DNA of 64,000 nucleotides from positions 66,576,026 through 66,640,025 of the forward strand of contig JAHLJT010008756.1 of assembly GCA_031308135.1 (NCBI GenBank), given 5' to 3'. Position numbers and translations under genes: made by a program. Numbering within the stretch: position 1 is the first letter of the stretch; each line of letters starts with the position of its first letter. Under the pieces are notes generated by a model. It had not been told where the DNA came from and made no database searches. It was given only the letters and a program-made list of their open reading frames with translations. The DNA is from Acheta domesticus. Its lineage: Eukaryota; Arthropoda; Insecta; Orthoptera; Gryllidae. This document shows positions 48,507 through 57,149 of this stretch, in pieces.

Positions 48507-48921
48507 CGAGGGTAAGTCAATAAGTATCTGCAATCAATGTTTATAATTTATTACAGGAAGAATACACAATTTTTATTGATATCATTTTTTAACATAGTCA
48601 TCCTTTTCTCTATACACTTGGCTCATCTTTGCACAAGCTTTCCGATACTTTCTGAAAAAAAATGTTTTTGATTGTGCAGCAAGGCGCGTATGCACCACTT
48701 CTTTGAACAGTTAATCGGAGCAGAATCGACGGACCAAACAGATGATATTCTGACGGGGCGAGATTGGGACTGTGCACAGGATGTTTCAACACACGATTCT
48801 CACACGATTGCGCTTGTGCTCTTCATTGAGTCCCATCTAGTTGTTAGGCAACACACAAAGCCGTAGAATCAAAATGGAGACAATTAGAGCAAAATTGCAG
48901 AAGCTTTTTGACTTACCTACG
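48507..48921 (-). mobile_element. Internally deleted mariner element
   Basis: The terminal inverted repeats are CGAGGGTAAGTCAATAAG at 48507 and, on the reverse strand at 48921, CGTAGGTAAGTCAAAAAG. TA flanks both sides (48505-48506, 48922-48923), the mariner/Tc1 target duplication. At 415 bases it is about a third of a full mariner (about 1.3 kb). It interrupts the recombinase-like repeat. The same repeat at 21.15 kb is the empty-site relative. Confidence 0.85.
48610..48792 (-). pseudogene. Mariner transposase C-terminal remnant
   Basis: The 60-codon minus frame contains HSPNLAPSEYHLFGP, the signature around the third catalytic Asp of the D,D34D mariner transposases (usual form SPDLAPSDYHLF). 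Here the catalytic D is N and the next D is E. The N-terminal DNA-binding helices and the first two catalytic residues are absent because of the internal deletion, so it cannot be active. Confidence 0.8.
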
Positions 48922-48923
48922 TA

Positions 48924-49195
48924 TTAAAATGTGTCGTTTTGGTAATGTTTAAAACTCTGAAATATAATCTATTTTTAAAGATTCATTGTCGAAAAACAGT
49001 GAAAGGAACAGAGAAAGTGTGTGGAAGCAATTTCAAGCCTTTTGTGAAGAAAGAAAATACAAATGGACAGAACAAACTACGAATGAAGACATTACCTTTA
49101 TTTTAGGCAATTAATATGCGAAGATTAGATAGAGAAGAATACAAATAAAATGCTATCAAAACTATATAGAACGTTACAACTAAAATTGACAACAT
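48924..49195 (+). pseudogene. Tyrosine-recombinase-like (Crypton-like) fragment, copy 2
   Basis: Closely related to 20.91-21.18 kb on the opposite strand. The frame from about 48957 reads SKNSERNRESVWKQFQAFC and then KYKWTEQTTNEDIT, but has a stop near its start (about 48965). A frame change follows before YKIKCYQNYIERYN-like decayed sequence (about 49140-49190). The N-terminal core-binding-like half only; the catalytic half is missing. Function is inferred from resemblance only. Confidence 0.45.
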
Positions 49196-50199
49196 CCTGC
49201 GACAGGTCAAAGACAATGTCAAAATCAGATTTTAAAAAGTAGCTGTCACAAAAAAACTGTGCCTGATGGGAAAATTCTGAATAAATATCTGAATTCAATA
49301 TGAAAAAACGCACTAGATTTACTAATCAAATTTCTTGTGAAGAAAACCTTGTCGACCATTGTTGTCTATTGACGCTCAATTCATAAAATCCTAGGATCCT
49401 CAGAGAAAGTACAAGTTTTCTTCGTGCTTGTAGAAGTATTTTCAGTGAATCACCATTTCTTCTTTGCTGAAAGATGCTTAACTGCACACAATTAAAAGTA
49501 ATAATATTCGCTTTCGTAAACTCATGTATCATGCGCTTTTAGTAATCATCGTACATTACAGTCAGGTTTGTGACCCAGGAACATAAATACTGGACATGAA
49601 CCACGTTGTTGTAAGAAAATGAATTATGACATTACCTTGGGAATATATTTATCTCGAAGGAAAAAGTCATATATTCAGCTTTTAATAGAAATATTTATCA
49701 ACAAGTTTATAATATGAAATTTCAATTTAACGGGAGAATTGAAATTAACTGAGTTGCGCGATATTTCAAAGTAATTATTTCCTTTGCGCTTGAAAAAGAT
49801 ATTTATTTTTCCAAGTTCGAGATGGCATCATAGTTTCTAACCACAGGGCGACTTAAGCAACATTTCACAGTGAAAAACAGAAAGCCATATTTCTTAGAAA
49901 AAAATCACAGACATTTAAAACTCCAGATGACGTCGGCATCTAATAAGATTTACCTGGCTGAAAAAAAACTTGCGTTTTATATAACATCCTTTAGTAAGTT
50001 TTTGCTCCCTAATAAACCTTAATTTATGCCTTTCATACTCTCGTACATACAGTTTAGAGAAAGTTATGTAATACTGCAAAAGATCTCTCAAATGTCGAAA
50101 ATTGCGAATTCAATTCTTCTGAGTTTCTTTTGCTGTCGATTTTTTAAAGAGATGATTGGGAGACAGAATTTATAAAATATTACGTAACCGTTACAAATG
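49196..50199. other. No recognisable gene
   Basis: AT-rich. A short DR1-like motif (gagaaagttatgtaatactgc) lies at 50055-50075. Confidence 0.5.
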
Positions 50200-50527
50200 G
50201 TATGAGAAAGTATGTGCTATTGTAACACACGTTTTTAATACATTTCAAAACTTATGTGACCGGGATTTGTGTCTCAGGGCACCAACTGGTCACTGCAATG
50301 CCTCTGATCGGGGAGTCCTAGGTTCGAGTGTCGACGGTAGCAGGATTTTCGACACAAGTTAGATAGCTACATCGAGTGCAGTCGCAGACTGGAGGAGAAT
50401 TCTAGCGGCTCTGATCTGCGGATTTCCGTGGTTTCTCCGATCATCATTAGTGGACTGCCAGAACAATATCCTAACAAACGGCCATGGACCGCGCGCAATC
50501 CTTCCTCTTCCTTGTCCTATCCTCACC

Positions 50528-50570
<43 letters not shown>

Positions 50571-50892
50571 AACATGCACTACACTACCACACATGTCGGG
50601 AGACCGGTCGCGAGCTTAGAGCTTGTCGCGGCTGGGGTGTTGCCCTGCTGGCGGGAGATATCTGGTTGGGAAAAGCCCATTAGCTGATGGTAGGTGGGCG
50701 CCGGATCTCACCATTCAGGGAAGATCACCGCCACCTCCCGAGCAAAACACATACACTGCACTTACAGGACTAAGGGTCTTAGCAGTTGACACGTCTGCAA
50801 TCACTAATAAATCAATCAATAAAAATCAACAAATGTCTGAGAAAGTATGTGCTGTTGTAACACCACACGTTTTTAATTCGAAAACTTTTGTC
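50200..50892 (+). mobile_element. SINE family copy E, full-length, with flanking repeats
   Basis: Best copy of the family; the element is about 50261-50832. The head has ctcagggcacc (A-box-like, 50273-50283) and ggttcgagtgtc (B box, 50321-50332). Next come gacggtagcaggattttcgac, ctggaggagaattctagcgg, atggaccgcgcgcaatcc and a (CA)n run (50529-50568). The last conserved part has acactaccacacatgtcggg, gagcttgtcgcggctgggg and gccggatctcacc, with an A/T-rich tail (aataaatcaatcaataaaaa). The element is bracketed by an imperfect direct repeat of about 55 bases (gagaaagtatgtgct..ttgtaacac...cacgtttttaat) at 50203-50255 and 50840-50890, much longer than a normal SINE target duplication. Confidence 0.8.
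50529..50568 (+). repeat. (CA)n microsatellite inside SINE copy E
   Basis: About 20 CA dinucleotides at the position where other copies carry cttacat-type sequence. Confidence 0.95.
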
Positions 50893-50937
50893 TTGCCCGT
50901 TTTCCTCGTCAATTGTCAATCTATCAAAGGCACGACA

Positions 50938-51180
50938 CGGTCTGCGCGCGAGCCCGTGACCCTGGGGGGGTCTTCTGATCGACAGCGCAGCGCGGGTGTG
51001 CTTCCGTGCTCGCGTGCCGTGACGCGTGCGGCGCGGCGCGGCGCGTGCGGTCGCCCGCGCATCCGCCCGCCCGCGCGCGCACGCAAATTGCGGTGGCGCA
51101 GACGCCGCAGGAGCTCGTCTCGCCCCCGTCCTTCCCTTCGCGCAAGGCCCCCTTTCGCAAGTGCAGCTCAACCGCACTGG
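50938..51180. promoter_or_regulatory. GC/CpG-rich island
   Basis: Dense CpG (gcggcgcggcgcggcgcg near 51030, ccgcccgcccgcgcgcgcac near 51065) between AT-rich flanks. Frames crossing it in four phases (66-188 codons) come from base composition. A promoter or first exon is possible, but no start or splice signal decides it. Confidence 0.5.
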
Positions 51181-52365
51181 TGTTGCTAGACGGAAATTTA
51201 AAGTAGGCGCTACAATTACCATCTCACTCCTGCGCGGAAGAATCCCTTTCCACTGGAACCAATACCAGCTGTCTATCAGCAAAAAACGACCGAATTCTTC
51301 CTTCACTGTAATGTATCCTACTTGGATTTGTTTTTGTATGAATAGTCAAATTTCATTTGTCTGTGACTGTACACTATTCAGAGGAAACCAACAGCGTAAT
51401 ATTAAAGCAGAACGAAACGTTTCGGTGATCTGCGTTTTTATAACTACAGTTGTCCCTCATGCTACAGTCTGGTATCCAGGAACAAGAATGTTTTTAAATA
51501 CATACCACCACAACCGCCTTATCAACAGGTAAAACAACATTTTATGGCAAGAGTAAAAAGTGCGAAATCTTGCTTATAGGTACAGTTGTAAACATAAATT
51601 GTACTACTTGATAACTTTCTATAATTGAATTATTCATCGTTTAATTAGTTAAATATTTTTTAGATATTTTTTAAATTCAGAACAAAGTTTTTATTAATAA
51701 TAAATAATACTAATGAACCATTTTATATCTAATCCTTTTCTCTGCATTTCTATTTTCTGTCATGAAAAAATTCAGGGAGGCAGTGATATTCAACCTACCG
51801 TGGTAATAAATGAATCGTACAATCAAGGTCATATTTTTTTCTTATTTTAGTGTCTTAAATTTTTAGACAATCAATTAGAAGCCAATATCGGTACATAATT
51901 ATCCACTAAAATTCTTGTTTTTGAAAAAACATTGAAAATGCGTAGTTTATTTTCGAGTTTCATGAACACGTGTGTTTATCTCAACAGGAACATGAAATCT
52001 GTGGATAAGAACAAGTTTCTTGCAAGTAACAGACAAAATATATCAATGATAAAATAAATGTAATAAATGCAAGTAGAAAGCACAGTATATAAAGCAACTC
52101 ACCTTGTCATAGTTACAAGAATATATATTTAATCTAGTATGTTTAGCGGTGACAGTGAGCCGTATAAGGTTGTTGCAGCAAAGGTTGGCGGCGGATTGAT
52201 GTAAATGGCCGCGGCCAATGGAATCGGATACCAGAGTGAGGCTCTTGGGTCTGGGGAAAACGAGGGGGGGAAGGGGGAGACGATCATGTGAGATGGATAA
52301 AAAAGTGGAGGGGGAAGAAATATTTGAAAAGACGTGAACTTGAATTTCAGTAACTGAGCTCTCTG
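51181..52365. other. No recognisable gene
   Basis: AT-rich up to 52140. The patch 52170-52300 is GC-richer (ggccgcggccaatgg; a G-run near 52263) without further signal. Confidence 0.5.
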
Positions 52366-52738
52366 AATCTGAATCAGTGAAATTGTCGCTGATTCAATCA
52401 GTGAGACCCGAAGTCACTGATATCTTCAGTCGAAATGTGTAGTTTCGCTGACAATCAGCGAATATGCGAACCTTTTCATAATGACCGCCAACATTTCACT
52501 GGTCGTCAGTAGTAAAAGTGCCGCGTCACCATCGCTCACTGATCGTTCAGTCATTCGCGTGCTGCCGTTTTCACAGATTTTACTGATTCAAACATTGAAG
52601 TTTGACTGATTCAAACAGTGGACCCGATTTTCACTGATTTGTTCAGTACAATTCACTGATTGTCAGTGGCAGGGTTATAACTGACACCATCAGTGAATAG
52701 TCACTGTCAATCAGCAGTTTTTCACTGATTCAAACTAA
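52366..52738. repeat. CACTGATT-rich fold-back repeat
   Basis: Within 370 bases the hexamer cactga or its reverse tcagtg occurs at least nine times (about 52374, 52398, 52414, 52538, 52632, 52653, 52664, 52690, 52722), plus many near matches (gctgattca, tgactgattcaaac). The first (tgaatcagtgaaa) and last (tttcactgattca) are inverted to each other, so the block has terminal symmetry. No coding frame. Confidence 0.8.
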
Positions 52739-52764
52739 GAGAGAGTATAAATTTGGGGCGAGTG

Positions 52765-53020
52765 TCAGTCAGGAAGGTCACGGACCGCGTGCGATTATCC
52801 TTCTTTTCCTTGTCCTTTCTCCCCTCATACTTACATTTACGTACGCTCTTACATATATGTCTCCCCTCACACGTATGACACTACCACACATGTCAGGAGA
52901 CGAGTGGAAAGCTTAAAATCTTGTCCCGGCTGAGGCGGTGCCCTGCAAGCTAAATTACCTAGAGGGAGATATCACCGCCTGCCGACGTGCAAGTTGGGGC
53001 CGGATCTCATGTTCTAATGA
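52765..53020 (+). mobile_element. SINE family copy F (5'-truncated)
   Basis: Begins in the acggaccgcgtgcgat block and runs through cttacatttacgtacgctc, acactaccacacatgtcagg, ttgtcccggctgaggcgg and gccggatctcat. The tRNA-like head is missing. It points towards copy G, tail to tail. Confidence 0.75.
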
Positions 53021-53039
53021 TTGATAAATGATTTCGGGT

Positions 53040-53568
53040 ATCTTTACGCATTAACTGCTATGGACATTGGTCCCGTAAATGTAGTACGGGCTTCATCATG
53101 AAGAGTGGCTGTGTTCTTCCCCCACTGGATGGTGAGATCCGGTGGCAACACAGTTTTTTTTTCATCTAAGGAACTCCAACCACCGGGCCACTGTTCCAGC
53201 CAAGACAAGCTCTAACACTAAGATCCCAACTGGTCTTCCATATGTGTAGTGTAAGTGGATGTACGTGTAAATGGAGAAAGTAAAGGGAGAGGACAAGAGA
53301 GGGGAGGGAATGAACGCGCGCGGTCCGTGGCTAGTTTGTTAGGATACACACAATCGCCTGATGTTGATGGGAGAAATCAGGAAAAACAACCGATCTCAGC
53401 AGCCGGCCACTAGAATTTCCCTCCCGACAGCGCCTGAATTCAACTTGCTGTCGCTCAAATTGCTATCCAACTTTTGTCGAAAGTCCTGCCACAGTCAGAA
53501 CTCGAACATGTACTGCAGTGACGTCAGCAACTCAGTGATCTTCAGAGATATAACATGCACTACGTTTA
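53040..53568 (-). mobile_element. SINE family copy G, near full-length
   Basis: Minus-strand copy. 3' region gtggctgtgttcttccccc and gatggtgagatccggtgg (53105-53145); body cgcgcggtccgtggc, cactagaatttccctcccga and gtcgaaagtcctgccacag; B-box region (plus cagaactcgaac, 53495-53506). The head ends near 53565. A T-run (about 53155-53163) interrupts the 3' region. Confidence 0.75.
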
Positions 53569-54214
53569 CTGGTCTAACAATCGTAGCAGTTCAGGCGCCC
53601 ATAAGCATTAGTTAGCAATAACTGTACCTACATCACAATCTTTCCTTATCGATATCTTTGAACAAATGTTTCTCAAATGATGTAAAACATTTCTTTGAGA
53701 TTATCTTTCTAGGAATACGTAAGAGAATGTAAAAGAATCGCGAAAATAATAATGAAATATAAGATAACTATGTGGCCTCCGGAAGTATCCTCCTCGCTTC
53801 TAACGAAGTTTGGTGAGAAAGACCGGTAGCAGTGGTCACGAAAATGCTTATCATCGGTGGCTACGCATTCTACAGGGAACCATGCATAATTTCTTCTCGT
53901 TCTTCCTTCGTCACCTAAATATATCACTCTCTTGTGTGCCGTAATACAACCGTAATTCGTCAACCACAAAGGAAAATTCGACAAGAAGACATAAAAACAA
54001 TAAATGATTAAAAGTTACTTATATCTAAATGCCATGTGGGATTTCGTTAGAATTTCTACAAAACAGAAATAGCAAGTAAAGTAGTTTTTCTTTATTCGCA
54101 TTGAAATAAAATAATATTGACGTTTACCTTCCTTTTTACTTTCATATATACTTATCCCTCCTTTCATACATACTTTTGCAGAACATAGAAACTGCGACAA
54201 AAAAAATTAAGATA
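53569..54214. other. No recognisable gene
   Basis: A 91-codon minus frame (53709-53984) is unrecognised. Confidence 0.5.
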
Positions 54215-54320
54215 TTTTTCAACAGCAAAACTCGTATTGTGGGGCCGCATACCGAGAAAGTGGATAATTCTTGTTCCTTTGTACGTAATTTTGTTACAGT
54301 CGTTGCTAGATCATAGGGTA
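54215..54320 (+). repeat. DR1 end-module fragment
   Basis: ctcgtattgtggggccgcat, gagaaagtggataattcttg and cgttgctagatcat resemble the DR1 end module. The body is absent. Confidence 0.5.
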
Positions 54321-55434
54321 CTATTTTCTACACTTCGAAGAGGACTGAAAATTTAATTCTGATTGTATTAATGAGCAGCATCGTAGGCGGTGGCCATTTT
54401 TAAGAAGGAAAAAGAAGGGAATTGATATTAAACCTTGAAATTCATAAGTTGATATAGATTTCGTTACGGACGAAAACCATATAAAACGAAACGTTACGGA
54501 CGAAAATCATATACCATACCCTGCGGCCTGCTTTGAAGCACATAAACAACCGAAACACGACGTATATTGAAATAAAATTAAAAACCAATTTATAGCAAAC
54601 TATCAACTGTTCCACCCGCATTATTAACTTTACCATCTGTCCGCGAACACATCTCGGTTACCGCAACCATCATCATCATGGTATTGCCGCAACATTTGAC
54701 CGCATTCGCAACCACAATCTTTATCGTCATTCCACCTCTAAGACAGAGCAGAATTCCACTACCTCCTGCGTCATTTCCAGCCTAGCTATTTACAGTCTAC
54801 TCTTTTCGCGGACATATTTGCCTCGTTTCCTATTTGTAAAAGGTGTGCAAATAAAGTTTTCCAACTAACAAATTTGAAAAAATGTTAAGTTAACAAAATA
54901 AACCGTAAAATCCTATTTTACTGTAGCGTCTAAAAAATTGTTTCAGTAATCTACCTCAATGCAGTTTTTCCCTTCTGAAACCACTAACAGTAGAAGTGCA
55001 GCAAGAGAAATTACTACAGGCATGAAAGTATCATATGTGAAATGGCTTGCGATCAACGCTCCCTGCTAGGCATATTTTCCCACTTACACACACGCGCGCG
55101 CACGCACACACGCACTTCGTTTAATATATTTAGTAACAATTTTCATGAATTATGATTGACATTACATTCAATATTAATTGTAGCACATTATTTTATAATT
55201 AGCTGAAATAGTATGCACAAGTTAGTTAATTATTTACGAGCACGTTAGCCCGAGTGTATAATTACAAAGGAAAATATAATGGTCTTTCAGGCACGTATAT
55301 ACAATATTTTATTTAATTCGATCGACTTGATTCTCTCCTTCCTTATTCTTTAATGCGATCGCCTTATTCTCTCCTACAAGTAGGCGTAATGATATTGATG
55401 TCTTAAGATAGCAGGCGTAAGGTATATAAGTGGG
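54321..55434. other. No recognisable gene
   Basis: AT-rich. A short CA/CG-alternating stretch (acacacgcgcgcgcacgcac) lies at 55086-55105. Confidence 0.5.
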
Positions 55435-56743
55435 TGCAAGATATTGATTTTTTAAAAAAATTTATTTACTTATTGTTTGAAATTTACATAGTTCAGTAAT
55501 TAATTACTTTTTCATATGCATTTTGTTGGCTTATAACTGTTCTTATTCTAACTTATTTACTAAACTAACTACTATTTGATGTAGGGGACTCATAGAGCAC
55601 CTACTATTTTAGCTACTGTGTGGAGAAAATGTTTAAAAATGTTTCTAGTGGGAATCTGTTTTTAATACGGGTTGGGAAATAATTGACAGATGCTAGGTTA
55701 TAGTGGGCGGCTTGGGGTATTGAGTTTATATTTGAAAAGAAATTATTAGAGACGTGATCTATGTAATGGGTAATAGGTTGTAGATTCAATTCTTTCTGGA
55801 GTTGTCTATTTGATATGAACCAGGGAGCATTTGTTGTTATTCGGAGGAATTTGTTTTGCATCACTTGAATTCCATTTATGTTTGTTGGTGAGGCATTTAT
55901 CCATATTGGGCACGCATATAGCATGAGCGGTCTAATTATTGTTTTATATAAGGCTATTGCATTGTTTAATTAAATTTTACTTTTATTATGGAGTAAGGGC
56001 TTTAATTGGATTAACTTTATATTAGTGAGTTTTATCTTTTCGGTTATGTGGGATTTCCAATTTAGTCTGGTGTCGAAATTTAGTCCAAGGTATTTGATAG
56101 TTTCGTTTTGTGGTATCCATGGGATTGTGTTATTATTTATATGGAGTGGGGTGGGGGTGGAGAATGGCCTGAGTGAGAAGATTTTGTTGCTGATTTGGTC
56201 GGGTTAACCTTTATTTTCCATTTAATGGATCAGTCTTCTATTTTATTTAAATGTTGTTGGATTTTGTTGTCTGATGAGGTTGGTTGAGTAGCTGGACTTG
56301 TAGATTACTGTATCATTTGCGAATTGTGCTGGGTGTGTGCCTGGTGTAGTAGGTATGTCTGCTGTATAAAGGTTGAAAAGAGTAGACGATAAGGGTGATC
56401 CTTGAGGCAGTCCTGCTATTATTTTACGCGGGTTAGTGATGTGATTTTCGACCGTTACCGTGAAAGTTCTGTCTGTGATGAAGTTTTTTATGACTTTTAT
56501 TAGATAGTTGGGTGTCCCTATTGATCGGAGCTTGTAAATCAATCCTGGGTGCCATACTCTGTCAAATGCTTTTGATATGTCGATGAATGTGGCTATTGTG
56601 TGTTTTTTTCTCTTGGAAAGCTGTGTGAATGTGTTCGGAAAGTCTGAGCAACTGATGTGAAGTAGATTCTTTTGCTGGTGAATCCAAATTGGTGCATAGG
56701 TATTGATTTGGTTTTACTCAGATGGGCATTGCAAGATATTGAT
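55435..56743 (-). mobile_element. Jockey element 1, 5'-truncated, with 14-base TSD
   Basis: The target duplication TGCAAGATATTGAT lies at 55435-55448 and 56730-56743; the element between them is 55449-56729 (1281 bases). The minus strand ends in an A-rich tail (aaatttttttaaaaa at 55449-55463). Coding remains are the RT palm end with AGLPQGSPLSSTLFNLY (about 56420) and the active-site box, read as FAND (56312-56323). C-terminal blocks are PLMLYACPIWINA-like (about 55910) and LQKELNLQPITHYIDHV (about 55780). These fit the Jockey clade. Open stretches are 56243-56542 and 55613-55924, with frameshifts between. The 5' part, with the endonuclease, is missing. Confidence 0.85.
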
Positions 56744-56801
56744 GTCGGCGGTACATTGGAGGACTTGCAGGGTATGTTCGAGTTGACACTGTTGCGAGAA
56801 A

Positions 56802-57080
56802 ATGGAAGATATTCCTGAAAGTATTAAAATTAAAGCGATGGAAGATTTACTACCCAGCAAATCTAAATATATATATCGTAAAGAATACGAAATTTCCAAG
56901 GAGTGGAGGAGAGAAAGAAATATTAAAAATGTATGCAAGGGAGTTACATCAGCTTTTTTTTTTCCAGCGAAAGTTAATTCTAATATTCAATGCGGCTTCG
57001 TAGGAGATATAAAAAATGTGTATTATACTTTGTTATTGATAAGCTTTATAAGAAAACGTGTTATTTCAGTAATAAATTAA
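56802..57080 (+). CDS. Recombinase-like N-terminal reading frame
   Basis: Frame of 92 codons starting MEDIPESIKIKAMEDLLPSK. The opening (a short acidic lead, then LPSKSKYIYRKEYEISKEWR) resembles the N-terminal core-binding segment of arthropod proteins related to tyrosine recombinases/Crypton transposases; the call is from memory of the pattern. The likely homologous part ends near residue 50 (NIKNVCKGVTSAFF). The remainder (FPAKVNSN...) looks unrelated and may be intron or decay. The catalytic domain is absent. The start lies 58 bases downstream of the Jockey target duplication, so that insertion may have split its promoter or 5' UTR. It could be a first exon of a host gene or an element fragment. 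Confidence 0.35.
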   Translation: MEDIPESIKIKAMEDLLPSKSKYIYRKEYEISKEWRRERNIKNVCKGVTSAFFFPAKVNSNIQCGFVGDIKNVYYTLLLISFIRKRVISVIN

Positions 57081-57149
57081 GTATTTAAAATGTAGGTGAT
57101 TTAAGTATTTAACGTCAAGATGATTTAAAGGCAGAAAAAATGGTAAAAA
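57081..57149. other. Spacer
   Basis: Short AT-rich link between the recombinase-like frame and the DR1 copy; no feature seen. Confidence 0.5.
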
